From Citrus sinensis (taxonomy: Eukaryota > Streptophyta > Magnoliopsida > Sapindales > Rutaceae), in NCBI RefSeq assembly GCF_022201045.2, contig NC_068557.1, positions 31,907,501 to 31,971,500 of the forward strand: a DNA stretch of 64,000 bases. Direction: 5' to 3'. Shown in pieces: positions 37,593 to 51,254 of this stretch. The position numbers and the translations under genes are program-made. The notes under the pieces are model-generated. The model did not search any database. It saw nothing but the letters and a program-made list of their open reading frames with translations, and was not told where the DNA came from. The first letter of the stretch is position 1; every line of letters starts with the position of its first letter.

Positions 37593-38320
37593 CGACACCT
37601 ACACTCCAAAAGTTTGCAGAATAGTATTGTAGACCCTTAAGTTTTTAATTAGGGATATTAAGACCTCATTTTGACTATAATACTCTTAATAGATTGTAAC
37701 TAAAAGTTTGACTTTAAATTTTTTTAATAAATGTAAATATAATGTACATAGTTTAATTTATCTAATATACTAATAATTTACATAGTTTAATTTATCTAAT
37801 ATACTAATAATATTAGTAGAATAGTTTTTAATATATAAATAAAATTTAAAATGTGAATTATTATATTTATTTTAATAATATATTTGTATTTATTATAAAA
37901 TTTTAAATAAATCTTTGGTTTAAATAGATTGTACAATTAATAAAATATATCTCGTGTATTAACAATATCAAAATTATTTTTATATACTATTGAAAATATT
38001 TTTAATTTTTAATTTTTATATTTTATTTTAATATTATGTTTCTATTTATTATAAAATTTAGTTTAATATAACATAAGATTACAAATAATTAAAATATTTT
38101 TAAATACTAAAATTATTTTAAAATATATATTGTTATATTTATTTTATTTTATTTTATTTAATTTATTTATTTATTATAAAATATTAGAGTCAATTTTTTT
38201 AATTAATACAGGCAAGGATATTATAGTCAACAAAAGATTTTAGTATTTCTTATTAAAAAATTTGAGACCGACATATTCATTTTCTCAAACTATGAAGATG
38301 TAGTTGTCTTTTTCCTCTTT
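37593..38320. repeat. Degenerate long terminal inverted repeat element
   Basis: The first about 100 bp (GACACCTACACTCC..., ...GACTATAATACTCTT) resembles the reverse complement of the last about 110 bp (GACAACTACATCTTC..., ...GACTATAATATCCTT). Identity is well below perfect. The interior is nearly all A and T and includes a 34-bp tandem duplication. Long inverted termini suggest a Mutator-like MITE, but no target duplication was identified. Confidence 0.45.
37745..37811 (+). repeat. 34-bp tandem duplication
   Basis: The unit starting ACATAGTTTAATTTATC at 37746 is repeated from 37780 with the same sequence over about 32 bases. Confidence 0.85.
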
Positions 38321-39567
38321 GCTAATGGAGAAGAGCTTTTCGAGTCACTAAATTAATATTCATTTACTACCATAAATAATACATCTAAAGCTGCAATAAA
38401 TAGGATCCATAAAAGTTTTTTAAGGTAACATAATTTCCATTAGTAACTCTTAATTATCTGCAGTTTTAAATTAGAGGGTTATAAACTCTGCACAAAACTC
38501 TGATCTGAACTAAAAACCAAAATATATTTGACATTACAACTTAAATTTACAACGGTTGGTGTTAATTTGTGGTTAGCTAGCGTTCTAACGTAAACTTGAT
38601 TACGGTTACACTAAATAACGTTGAGAGGGCCATGGGGTGTGTAATATTTAGGCCCCCTATGATTTTTCTATTTTAATAATACTTTGCATAATCTTTTTCA
38701 TTTATATCAAACAGCCCCTTAATCTAATCCTTAGTGACTATTTAGTATAATTTATCTAATAAGTATTTATTTAATTTTATAAATTTTTTTTATTAATATT
38801 TAATTATTATTTGATTGTTTTTATAGTAAAACTTTTAAAAATTAAATAAGTTATTTTATCTCTATTAGTAAAAATTCAAAAATTTAAAATTTAGTCTTTT
38901 AAAAATAAAGATTGACGAAATTATATTTAAAATATTAAAATACTCTTTTCTTATTTAACAACTTATTTCATTATTTTCATATCATAATTTAAACAAAGAA
39001 ACTTACCTATTAAAATAATTTTACAATCTTTAACAAAAACTCTCTTCCACAATTAAAAAAAAAAAGAAACTAAATTTTTTTAATAAAAATTCTACTCTAT
39101 TAGTTGGAATAAATGGACTACCCTTAAATTATTGAATTCAAGTTACCAAGGGAATAACGGAACATATAATAACTCGACTCCAAAGCATGCTTCAGTTATT
39201 TCACTTGGGATAATTAATTGTTTTCCTATGGACCTATTTGATAGAAGGAGCAAATATGTTCTTATTTGAATAATTGTAAAAGTTCAGGCGTCAAATGTTA
39301 TTATTCCATCCTTTGTTTTATATTGAGTTATTTATAGGCAGTTAAGTGGGTCCGGTTGACTAAGGCACCTCTCTTGGCTCTCTCTGGAGCAAGAGTGTGT
39401 GTTCGGAATTAACTAACACTGAGATTGTTAATCTTTCCATCTGATCCTGAGAACCTATTTCTTTGCTTTTGCAGCCAATCAAGCTTAAATCTTTAAACTA
39501 CTTGTTTCCATTTTCATTTTGTAGGGAGATAGTTAGGTGAGGGACTAGAGAAGATTTGGGGGGGAAA

Positions 39568-42500
39568 ATGTCTTTCAAGAGTACAGGGGGAGAGTTTGCT
39601 TCAAGGAATCTTATTCCGAGGAAATGGGCTCTTTTTCTTTGTGCTTGCAGCTTCTGTGCAGGAATGTCTTTCACTAACAGGTAATTTTTTTTTTGTTTAC
39701 TTTGATTTTTTATTTTCATGTTTGGGTTACTTCCGTGGTTTCTTTGACTAAAGTATGCATTTTGCCCTGGTGGGTATCTGTGCAACATGGGTTTGGTAAG
39801 AAGAATTGGAAAGAAAATGTTTGATTAGCGGCCCTTTACTATTTACAGCTATGAATTTCTGTTCTTTACTTCATTCTCTCTTCAATTATGTGGTCTATTG
39901 TGTTTATTGGATTGTGGTTACCGCAAGTGACCACGCATACATCCCTTTGGCAGATAAATAATGCGTTGGCCATGAAGACTCCAAAATTGAGTGGAGATGT
40001 ATTTAGCATTTCCAGTTTGATGAATATAGGCAGTTAATATAAACATGCATATCTTTCTGTTGTATTAGTATTATTATCGCACTAACTGAAGAAGCTTCAG
40101 CATCGTTGCTTTAGCCTTTATGTATGTTTCTTTTCCATTGCTTTCAGATCGTATTAAAAATGTTATGCTACGTATTCTTATGTCAGTTTTCATAAACATT
40201 TGTTATTCAATGATTTTTAAGCTTCACCTTTTTTTCTTTTTTTTTTTAACATTGGTTGCTATGGGGCGGGATATGTTCTAGTTACTTGTCAAAGTGGCTT
40301 GTTCTTCAGTATAGTGCATGCTGTGTAAATCAAGAAATGTTGTGTCAGGATGTGGATGATGCCTGAATCTAAAGGTGTTGCAAGGATATCAAAAACTGAG
40401 GAAATCGAAAATCCAGAACTTGTGAGTGTACTTTCCAAACTACTTTTTGCATCTTATTGTAAATGTATAAGCTTTGAGGATGTGATATGTAGTCTGAATT
40501 GGTACTTGAGGTTTATCTAGCATCAACTTCATGGATGAAATACTTTTAATGGTCAATGGAGTTTGGCTTCATTACAAATCACAAGCAATATTATACTTTC
40601 TTACTCTTGACTGCTGGTAATTGTCAACAGGAAGGTAGTTTCTCAAAAATGTTGTTTTCTGATCTGTCAGAGCAAATATTGTGAAGGAAATATATGCTTT
40701 TTATTCTTGGCTTCCTGTTCCATGGGTTTTCCATAATGAAAAACATATTTAAGTGAAAGTTAGTGATCGTGAAGGCATCTCTGGGTTTTATATTGTGAAA
40801 CCATTTAGCAATCTCTGTTTTCCCTTTTGAGTGCATCACTGAAAGGAAGCTGAATCTTTATTTTTTTTATTTTTTATTTTTTTAATGAATGTATAGTAGT
40901 CTGATCAATGAAAACCACAATATCAATTGCTGTCCTGCCATCATTCCGTCTTCTGAACTCAAGACTTCATTTTTCTTGTTATTTTTATCTTTGACTAGCT
41001 TTTTTGAAAGGTATCTTTAACAAACTACTTATTCAATTGGCTGTTGACATTTGCCATATCTTTTCTCACTCTTTTTCCTTTATCAGAAGGCTGTAAAGCA
41101 TGAATCCAACAACAATACAGAGAAACTTGCTATGGTTGAGCAAGCAATTCAGTAAGCTGTGATAATACTTGTTTAAACTTGATTTATCCATAAGAGATAC
41201 TATTGTCTTTTGAGTGACCTAAAGGAAAATTATTAACTCCAAATGGAATGCAGGTCACAGGACAAAAGGCTTGATGGTTTGAAAACAAAAATAACAGCTG
41301 TTCGAGCTGAACGAGATTCTGTGTCACTCAGCCATCCGGTAAAAGGAACCTCTAACATCTCTGGATCAATGTTGAAAAGAAAATACTTTATGGTTATAGG
41401 AATAAATACTGCTTTTAGTAGCCGAAAACGAAGAGATTCAGTTCGCGCAACTTGGATGCCTCAAGGTGCAGAAATTAGTTACATATTTGTTTAATGGTGC
41501 ATTCTCTATCTAATGTGTGACAAATGGGTTTACTGCAAAAATGTGACCAGGTGAGAAGAGAAAAATGCTGGAGGAAGCGAAAGGCATCATCATACGTTTT
41601 GTCATAGGTCACAGGTGAGATTTGAAGGACCTCTTGCGGTCCTTATTATCTGTCATCAATCAGGGGTTCAATAATATGATTTCCTAGGAATATTTTGCTA
41701 AGATGCTGTATTTTTTGCTTCAATAATTATGAATCAACTCTTGAGTGTTAGCATTGAAGAAATTGACAATTCTAGTTAATGTTGTTCTTTTGGCCTTCTA
41801 AAGATGGGTTTAGAATTTAGTCTTCAGTTAGCCCTACTTGTTGAAAAGTCTTATACAACTTGTTACAAATGGTTAAGTTGTGCTACTCAAGTAATGCCCT
41901 TCATTCGTATTGTAGTTGGTTAGCCAATGGTTGATCTTTCAGTAGGAATGAAAATTTGCTGCAAGAATCTAATTTATATTTTCTGCAAAGTTTCTTGAAT
42001 AATTTTATGGAGAGAATATCGTAATTGTCGTTAATAATTTAGTTAACTGTAGAATTTGAAGGTACCAATTGTTCATTAATTAAATGGAATTTTTCACTAG
42101 CGCAACGTCAGGTGGAATTCTTGATAAAGCCATTGATGCAGAGGAAAAGATGCATGGAGACTTCTTGAGGCTGGTGATGTTTCTTTCTTGTTCCTTAAAT
42201 GTTATTGTGAGTGTTTGTGTTCACACTCCTGGTAATTTTAAATTATACTTCAAAAAGTCTGATAAATCTTCTTCTGTGTTTGTTGGTATCATACATGCAG
42301 GAACATATAGAGGGCTACTTGGAATTGTCAGCCAAGACAAAAACTTATTTTGCCACTGCTGTTTCCATGTGGGATGCAGAATTTTATATCAAAGTTGATG
42401 ACGATGTTCATGTAAATTTAGGCAAGGAAACGTTCTACCTTGTCTTGCACTGTATTTTGTAGTTTTATTACTCTTTTGCTTATAACTTGATTTCTCATTA

Positions 42501-43865
42501 AGAATGAAACTGAAAAAAATCTAAATTTGGCGACCACAACCTGTGAATTACTTAATAGTGATTACACTTTCTGGTCTTTACAAGGGCAGCCATTCACGTT
42601 TAGATGAATGATGTTTATAATTGTTCTAGAGGTCACAAGAGAGGTGATGTGGAAACATGTAAAAAGGTTTATTTTATGTTAAAATTCATAGGTAAAAAAA
42701 ATTGGTGATGAATTGAAATCTAGACGTATTTAGGTTTATTATCTCAGTGAAAGTTACTCTTTGATTAACTAACAAGATGGCCTCTTCCGTATCTCATTGA
42801 GTTTTTGGCTCTTAATTCCCCACAGCAACACTTGGAATGACTCTGGCTGCACATCGGACAAAACCTCGGGTTTACGTTGGTTGCATGAAGTCTGGGCCTG
42901 TCCTTGCTAGAAAGTGAGCAATAATTCCTATGTTTGCTATATTTACTAGGCTAATTGTGAGATTTGGGAAAAATTTGCTTTCTTGGGTTTCTTTTCTGTG
43001 GAGCAGAGGAGTAAAATACTATGAACCAGAGTACTGGAAATTTGGTGAGATTGGAAACAAGTACTTCCGTCATGCTACAGGGCAACTATATGCTCTTTCA
43101 AAAGACTTGGCTACATACATATCAATCAACCAGTAAGTTACCACTTCTCTCCAGACTTTATATTGAAAGAAGCTTCAAGTCTCATTGTCATTGGATGAGC
43201 CAATACGTAGATTACACATACTTGAGTTGTGTATCCTGCTTCTGAATTAGAAAGCGGAACCAAGAGGTTTTTGTGCCGGTTCCACAAGTTCTAAATTCAA
43301 ATTTAAGAGCTTGGACCGACATGAAAATGGCAAAATTAGTTTTTTCTAATGTCTACATATGACTTTTACTTTTCAAAGCAAAAAAAGTGTTGGTGATTTA
43401 CCTCTTGTTATGGTAAGTATTTTTAATTATCTCAGGCATCTACTACACAAATATGCAAATGAAGATGTTTCTCTGGGATCTTGGTTTATTGGTTTAGATG
43501 TGGAGCATGTGGATGATAGAAGGCTTTGTTGTGGTACCCCACCTGGTAAAATCCAAATATATGCTACTGCTATAATGAGCTGTTTCAATGCGTTGTTGAA
43601 CATTTTACTTCACCTGTAGCATGTGATCTTCTTGGTTTTCTTAGTGTTTTTCAAATTTCCATTCATAGCTCTAGTCTTGTCACTAATAATACAATTGATT
43701 TAATGTGTTTATGCAGACTGTGAGTGGAAGGCTCAGCTAGGGAAGACATGTGTTGCAACATTTGATTGGAGATGCAGTGGCATTTGCAAGTCTGTTGAAA
43801 GGATTAAGGAAGTTCATGAGCTCTGTGGTGAAGGTGAGGATACTCTATGGCGTGCAAGTTTCTGA
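39568..43865 (+). CDS. Probable beta-1,3-galactosyltransferase (GT31), B3GALT2/7/8-like
   Basis: Type II Golgi enzyme of family GT31 that transfers galactose, probably onto glycoprotein glycans. Eleven exons: 39568-39680, 40349-40421, 41087-41151, 41254-41465, 41551-41614, 42101-42173, 42301-42421, 42826-42913, 43007-43132, 43436-43545 and 43717-43865, giving 397 residues. A short cytosolic basic tail is followed by one membrane segment ([16 protein letters not shown], about residues 20-35), then a DUF4094-type stem. The catalytic part has [18 protein letters not shown], the metal-binding DDD at 233-235 in [18 protein letters not shown], and [12 protein letters not shown]. The cysteine-rich tail ([23 protein letters not shown]) is typical of the plant clade. 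The intron after exon 7 has a GC donor (TTAG|GCAAGG), needed to keep the conserved VHVNLATLG. The exact paralogue and acceptor substrate cannot be decided from sequence alone. Confidence 0.94.
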
Positions 43866-45769
43866 AAGGCAGCTGGCTGCTTTTTTTTTTCCCTACTCAG
43901 GAAAAACATCCTTGAGGAAGAAGACTTATGCATAGTTTTTCCTTTTTCCATCCCATGCCTTTGTGGGTCTGAAGAGTGTATGTAATACCATAACATAAAA
44001 CTGGCTAGTATAAGGGAGGAAATAGATAGAATGTGCCAATAGGATCCTCCATTTTGTTAGAGAAGGTAATACTAGTGGCAGTAAGAAAGAATGAAAATAG
44101 AGTGCAACACAAACCCATTCTTTAAATAGTTTGCCCATTCTTTAAATGGTTTTGAGGGCACTATTATAAGTTCTCCGCCATGACTTGGAACAATAATTTG
44201 TTGCAGCTAAAAGCTTGTATAAGGCTGTTGGAGGTTCATGCATCTTGCTTCATAAATATTAATAAATATTGCAATATTATCTTTCCTAAGCACTCTTCTT
44301 GGTCTTTGTTGCCCTCTTTGGATAGACACTTTACTTCTTACACAAGCTTCAATTTGAAGAGCTACTGATTTGATCTCCAGTCCTCAGATGGGTCATAACG
44401 ACAGATCATGCACAATGGAATTACAATTATTTAGTTACTTCCCCGTAATTCTGTGTCTTAACTCTTTACCGACAATTGAGGCTAAAGACATGGCAAATTA
44501 CTTGGTTTGAAATTTACACCTTTCTGCTTTTGGTCGTTAAAATCATTCAGAATAAACTTTGTTGAAAATAAACTCCTTTACTTGCTTTCACGGTAGGATT
44601 TGTCCTTTAACATTGAAGAAATCTCACAACTGCTTAGTCCAAATGATAATCGTTTTCTATTATGTATGTACATAAACAGGAAAGAGTCCTGCTTAATTTT
44701 TAAAATTATCATAAAAACAAAAAAGAAAGAGCTTATTTCTCTTTTTTTTTTCAATACTGTACAACTAATACAACTAGTATTTACCATTAAATTATACTAC
44801 TAGGACTCATGCATAGTTCTTCATCGCATGAGAGCTGGTCTGTTTCTACATGTACACAGTTAACCTAATATATCTATCTATATATATACACAGTTAAAGA
44901 ATATGAAAAGATTGCATTATTAACTGGTCGATTCTCTGAATGTTCTAATAATATTTTACAATAAATTAGAACAATAATGCTAGTGGAAAGTGTTTGGGAA
45001 AAAAAAATAATAATAAAAAAAACGAATGCGACCAGGAAGAATATGGATTCTTGTCTTGTCAGTTGTCACCTACCTGATACCACCTTGTCAAAAAGTTGAG
45101 TACCTTTTACGTAGAAGAAAGTAATTAATAAAAGTAATGCGAATCATTAAGTTTTCTCTTTCCTAAATCCATCCTTACCTACTACAGCAGAACAGAAAAT
45201 ATTTTTCATCGACACAACCCCAAGCAGCTAGATTTCGTTTCATTTGCCAAATTTACAAAGATAGCTACTTGATTGCGGCTGCTTGCAGTATGAAAAGGAA
45301 GTCAAGCTCATACATAATTAACAAGATTTTTTAACAAGTTGTCCTGAGAAACACGTAAAATAATCAATAATATGCATCTCAGGAACTCAACATATATATA
45401 TTCATATGTATTCCACGATCTTGAAATTTATTAAAATTCAAGAAAACTATTAAATCTATAATTTGATAATATAATGTCATTATATTATTAATTTTATTAC
45501 ACTATTAATACCTTTCATTGTCGTTACATTATTAAACCGCATGATTTGATAGTTTTTTCAAACTTTAACAAATATTAGAATCTTGAATTTAAATATTTCT
45601 ACGTGTATAGCTGAAAACACAGAATATATATAACGACCTTACCCTCGGAACAGGAGAGCTGATCAAAAGTTAAAATGTAATATATCATTACATGAAAAGA
45701 AAAATCAGGAAACATGAATGAAACACTTTGAGGGATAAAGAATCATCCAAATACTGAAGGAATTGATTG
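43866..45769. other. B3GALT 3' flank and spacer
   Basis: Probably the galactosyltransferase 3' UTR, then AT-rich spacer. A 20-bp direct repeat (CCCATTCTTTAAATAGTTTG with a near copy) lies at about 44114-44153. No coding sequence recognised. Confidence 0.5.
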
Positions 45770-45868
45770 CACGTGACGTGATATTGGCACGGCTCAATCA
45801 AATAACAGGGCTCTTCTTAGTCTTTGAGCACTGCTCTCAGATTGAACCGCACCAATATCTCGTATGCT
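45770..45868 (-). ncRNA. MIR171: MIR171 precursor hairpin
   Basis: The minus strand folds into a hairpin with the miR171 signature. The 5' arm carries the star strand AGATATTGGTGCGGTTCAAT plus C (complement of 45840-45860). The 3' arm carries the mature 21-mer beginning TTGAGCCGTGCCAATATC (complement of 45777-45797), which I recognise as the miR171b/c form. The arms pair almost throughout, with a G-U or mismatch pattern in the middle and a loop of about 42 nt. Pairing extends a few bases beyond both arms (CGAGATATTGG against CCAATATCACG). miR171 guides cleavage of HAM/SCL6-type GRAS transcription factor mRNAs, controlling shoot meristems and branching. A TATATATATA stretch at about 46036-46048 in minus orientation, preceded in transcription by pyrimidine-rich DNA, is a candidate promoter. 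Confidence 0.92.
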
Positions 45869-48800
45869 TTGTGGAATATTGAAAAAACAAAAATATAGAG
45901 ATATGAGATGAAGAAAGAAAATACCTCGACAAGATCGATAGACACAGAAGAAGAAAGAGAGGAGGGAACAGAAGGTGAAATATTATGTATGTGTAATGGG
46001 AATGAGGAACTGAGGGAGTCGTTTCCTCTGAGATTCTATATATATATACACACACACACACACGCACACATATAGTTTTAAGTTTAATGAGAGAAAGAGA
46101 GAGAGTTGACAGATGGGAGCCTGGAAGATGCTGCGGGGGGGTCATTGAATATGCTAACAACTTATCAACAAAAAGGAGGTGGACATAATAAATTTAAAGT
46201 TGGAGACAATGAAAAAAGCTCACTGAGGTAAAAAAACCCTTGAGCTTTCAATTTGTATTTATGAGGTGGTGAAGGCTGAAGAGGCCAGAGCATATACATG
46301 TATGATCTTGTTATTGGTGTGGTGGTGGTGCCACCACCAGCATCAATTTGAACTTGAAAAAGCATTTTTAGAAAAAGAAAATAAAGGTCCTCGGTTGGTG
46401 CACTGAATTTTTAGGTTTGTGTCTGTCTAGCTAGTTAGTTGATATTCTACGAAATTGCAACTTTGAAGATGAAAATCAAAATTGCTTTTCAATGACCATA
46501 AAACTGATCTGATGGGTCATTCACCAAAGATGATTTATTTTATAAAGTTCTCCACAGGATGGTTAAAAAAAAAAAAAAAAAAATTCCTCAATCTTCATGT
46601 TGATTGTAGGTTGTTCATACTGTACCATGTTACCCCACTCCATAACCATAATTAATCCGATATATATATATATATAAATTAAGTGCCCCCCCCCCCCCCC
46701 CCTGCCCACGTTTAGTGTGCGTCATATTCATAGATATTTCATTCATTTAGAACAGGAACTCCAATAAAAAACCTAACAGATCGATAATGACCAGAACCCA
46801 TTTGGCTATAGTAAATGAAAAAGAAAAGTTTTTCTCATTTGATTAAATTAAAGTGATCATCAAGATTTAAGACCAACTTTGAATCACCCATTATATTTAT
46901 TGGAGATGAACAAATTTCAGAGATGGGCCAACACACATGACACATGGATTTCAGCAAATATCAGCAATATGCATATTTATGCACTGGGTCTGGTCTGGGT
47001 ATATGTACGAGATGAATTAATTCCGGCAAACATGAATGGGAAGCCGGGCATACACAAGTAGAAGTAGTAAATGAACGATGGGGCCTAATATATAGCTAGC
47101 ATTAATCGTGGGCACGGGGCAACAGGAGTGGTCTCAGCAGCACTAACACTCATTTCTTGTTACTGTCAGAACCCACGTTCTACAAAGATTTAATGCTTTA
47201 AGCATGCTGACTAATAATGTAACTTTTGCGCCCGCAGCCGCAGGCAGAGAGACGAGAGACCTATTTCAAAGTGCATGCCAACCAACAAGATGATGAATCG
47301 AAACAAAAATAATTAACCCTGCTCAGTCATAAGTGTATACATATATAATCAAGCTAGCGTGAGGGAGAGCTAGCTGCTAGCAGCAAAGAGTGAATCAAGT
47401 TTTGGAGTTTCAAAATTGTGTTTATGTCGTTTGGGTACGACTACCAGCTATGCCATTGCTAAGCTAGCTTCAACAAAAGGTATTTACCTCATTATACTTT
47501 TAATTGATCATCAGCAGCTAGTGGCAGTACATGCGTACATACATATATATACTTTCTTTGTTAAAAAGTCCTCGTCCTCCTACGCACACGGATTAATTTC
47601 TACATGTACAGCAATGCGCAATGACATGCTACTCTCTCCATATGAATCAATATTTGTATGTTTGTAGATTTTGGTCTGATAAACAAAGCATGCAATTGCA
47701 ACCCAAGTCATCTTTTAATGACTCTTTCATGTGAAAACTCTGCCATTGCACTTGCATCATCATCCTCAAATTCTTCTCTGACTGAAACCCTAGCTATAGT
47801 AATCGATTATGTAACTTAATTAACAACGTGCTTTAACCTAATAACAGAATAAAATTTTGGTACACATATAACACAGCGATCGACTTTAAAACCTTTAACG
47901 CACGTACAGTACAAGAAAAGAAAGAATGATATATATATATATATATATAATTTATTAACATTTGTCGTACAATGCACCTTCTTAAAACATAGAACCTACA
48001 TCTTTTTTTCCTTAGCCGCGGCTAAATATCTTATCTTCATACTTGAACTCGAATAAGGTCCCTTCTCCTCATGATTATCACCGTGGTCTCCTCGTACTCC
48101 TTGTGTTTGATGATGACAACGACGTCGTCGAATAACAGTGACCCACAATACTTATTTGTTTTGAACACAGAGAGACAGAGAAAGAAGAAGAGCGAGATTT
48201 TTGTTAATGACTGAAGATGCATGATCTTAATTTATTGGACAGACTCACCTAAATAAATAATGAGCCACTATTACTACTCTAGTACTACTGACCTCTCTCT
48301 TCTCTGCGGTCCTTTGCCTTCTTTGCTCCCTCTTCTTGTCTCCTTATGGGCCATCAAATGAGACTTGAGACATATATATATATATATATATAGTTAATGT
48401 TTTTAATTACGATTTCAATCTTCTCCTATAACAGCTCAGCTAGCAAGAATTTTGGTTCGTTTAAAGTTTTAATTGGTTTAGTCGTTTATGCTAATTCAAA
48501 TTTCAATTGGTTTGGGAAAACTATCGAACATTGCCATTCTCTTCTACTCAAATTGTGATTTGGATTTGATAATTGAGACTTGAGACATGGAGGAGGATTT
48601 CTCATAATGTTTGATGAAGTCATGGTATCTTAGTTTATTATTTGACCTTTGAAAAAGAATATTCGCAAAACTAGTACAAAATGCGATTTTACCAAATACA
48701 AACGATTGTATTATATCGTTGATCCGAGCCGAAAGAAATTTCGCTAGGCAAAAGCCCAGCCCAGTCGATTTTGCACAGATCCAGAACGGCGTCGTATCCC

Positions 48801-49219
48801 AAAGCACACTGCTAAACCGACACGAGGCAGCCAGAGATTCCTTGTAACGGAGGCAAGGCAATTCCGTGTTGGGAACAAAAAGAAGCCCTTGACAAGTTTC
48901 TTAACAAAATCGTCCTAAAATAACAAAATAAATTCTCCACAATCAACCGATCAATCAATCAATCAATCAAATACCTTGAAACCCTAATAATTTCCTTCTC
49001 TTCTCCGATCCACTTCTCGTGTCGTGTTGAGTATGTTGTTTTGTTTGACACTTCTTTATTTTTTTATATCATCATCTTTTTTACTATTAATTATTTTCTG
49101 TTGGTTTGGTATTCATCTAGAAAATATTGGTTTTTTTATTTAATAATTTGGGTGGGGTTTTGATTATGATGTTCATCTGTTTCAAATTTGCAGAGAGTCA
49201 TCGTAGCGTCAGTTTCGCC
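45869..49219. other. MIR171 upstream region, spacer and ATG8 promoter
   Basis: Above 45869 lies the probable MIR171 primary-transcript leader and promoter (minus strand), with CA/TA microsatellites near 46036-46070. Further on there are homopolymers (A19 near 46566, C17 at 46686-46702) and TA tracts at 47929-47949 and 48371-48393. From about 48700 the sequence is richer in G and C and probably holds the ATG8 promoter and leader. A leader intron plausibly runs from about 49031 to the AG at 49193-49194. No other gene is supported; the longer frames on both strands show no recognisable domains. Confidence 0.5.
46686..46702 (+). repeat. Homopolymer C17
   Basis: Seventeen consecutive C residues, just after a short TA repeat (46660-46674). 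Likely length-variable. Confidence 0.85.
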
Positions 49220-50644
<1,425 letters not shown>

Positions 50645-50739
50645 GAGCGAAGGCAACAAGCCATGTATCATAAAATTTGAAAGTTGTATATTCTCAGTTG
50701 ATCCCTTTTAAGCCATTCCCAGACATGTTCACTGATATC

Positions 50740-50811
50740 TTGTTTTTATTTGGGGTTGATTGCATCAGTTGATGATTGTTTTTATTTTGGGTTGATTGCA
50801 TCAGTTGATGA
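50740..50811 (+). repeat. 36-bp tandem duplication in ATG8 3' flank
   Basis: Two adjacent 36-bp units (50740-50775 and 50776-50811), both containing GGTTGATTGCATCAGTTGATGA or a one-base variant near its start. They lie about 100 bp after the stop codon and are probably within the 3' UTR. Confidence 0.9.
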
Positions 50812-51050
50812 TAGAAGTAACTCTCGTTAAAATTGTCCCTTAGCGGTAGATATTGAATGGAGGAAACTAATTTACTAGTATTACTGATTATCCAATCATC
50901 TTTCTGGTGAATAGATTTTGTGGTTCATATACTCGTGCTATTGCATATGTTGCAATCATACAAAAGTATATCATATTGATTATGTGGAAAGGAAACCAAT
51001 TATCTCATAATCATCTGCATACAATAAGGTAGACATGCTGGTTATTTTTC

Positions 51051-51254
51051 TTATTTATCGGTGCTTTTTCTCTGGCATCGATGCTTGACCCATTTGATGG
51101 CACTGAAAAATGCAACTTTTGCTTTGTTGAATCCTTTTGCATTGGCTTTCTTGTTACTGCTTTCGTTCTCAACTTTTGTGCGGTCTTCATTTTCCATGGC
51201 ACCAATGCCTCCGGCTCCCCATTGATCTGCCCAACTTGGTGCTTCAGTAGCCAT
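51051..51254 (-). CDS. Small conserved plant protein of unknown function (APSWADQWG family)
   Basis: A 67-codon frame on the minus strand beginning MATEAPSWADQWGAGGIG, then acidic (MENEDRTKVE), then basic and Lys-rich to the end (KKANAKGFNKAKVAF...IKWVKHRCQRKSTDK). I recognise this start and layout from short uncharacterised proteins annotated in many seed plants; no function is known to me. It has no signal peptide or membrane segment. The ATG at 51254 is chosen because the frame's extension upstream has only a TTG. It faces ATG8 tail to tail, with 406 bp between the two stop codons. Transcript limits and any leader intron cannot be seen. Confidence 0.7.
   Translation of the reverse strand: MATEAPSWADQWGAGGIGAMENEDRTKVENESSNKKANAKGFNKAKVAFFSAIKWVKHRCQRKSTDK

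Larger units (their letters stand above)
34900..39567. other. AT-rich spacer with degenerate repeats, no gene supported
   Basis: Holds the S40 3' UTR (to about 35300), several AT-rich blocks, candidate inverted-repeat elements near 36270-37330 and 37590-38320, and the promoter of the galactosyltransferase gene (about 39300-39567). A long open frame at 35806-36246 is low-complexity, starts without an ATG and does not resemble any family I know. Confidence 0.5.

Noticed and set aside
45837-46160. 107-codon minus-strand frame that ends in the MIR171 star arm, considered as a miRNA-encoded peptide
   Set aside because: It is low-complexity Ser/Leu/Phe-rich, includes translated CA/TA microsatellite, and begins upstream of the likely TATA box of the primary transcript.
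46560-46702. Possible regulatory significance of adjacent A19, TA and C17 tracts
   Set aside because: Simple low-complexity sequence is common in this spacer and nothing nearby depends on it.
48544-48861. 105-codon minus-strand frame upstream of ATG8
   Set aside because: Antisense to the ATG8 promoter/leader with no recognisable motif; more likely chance.
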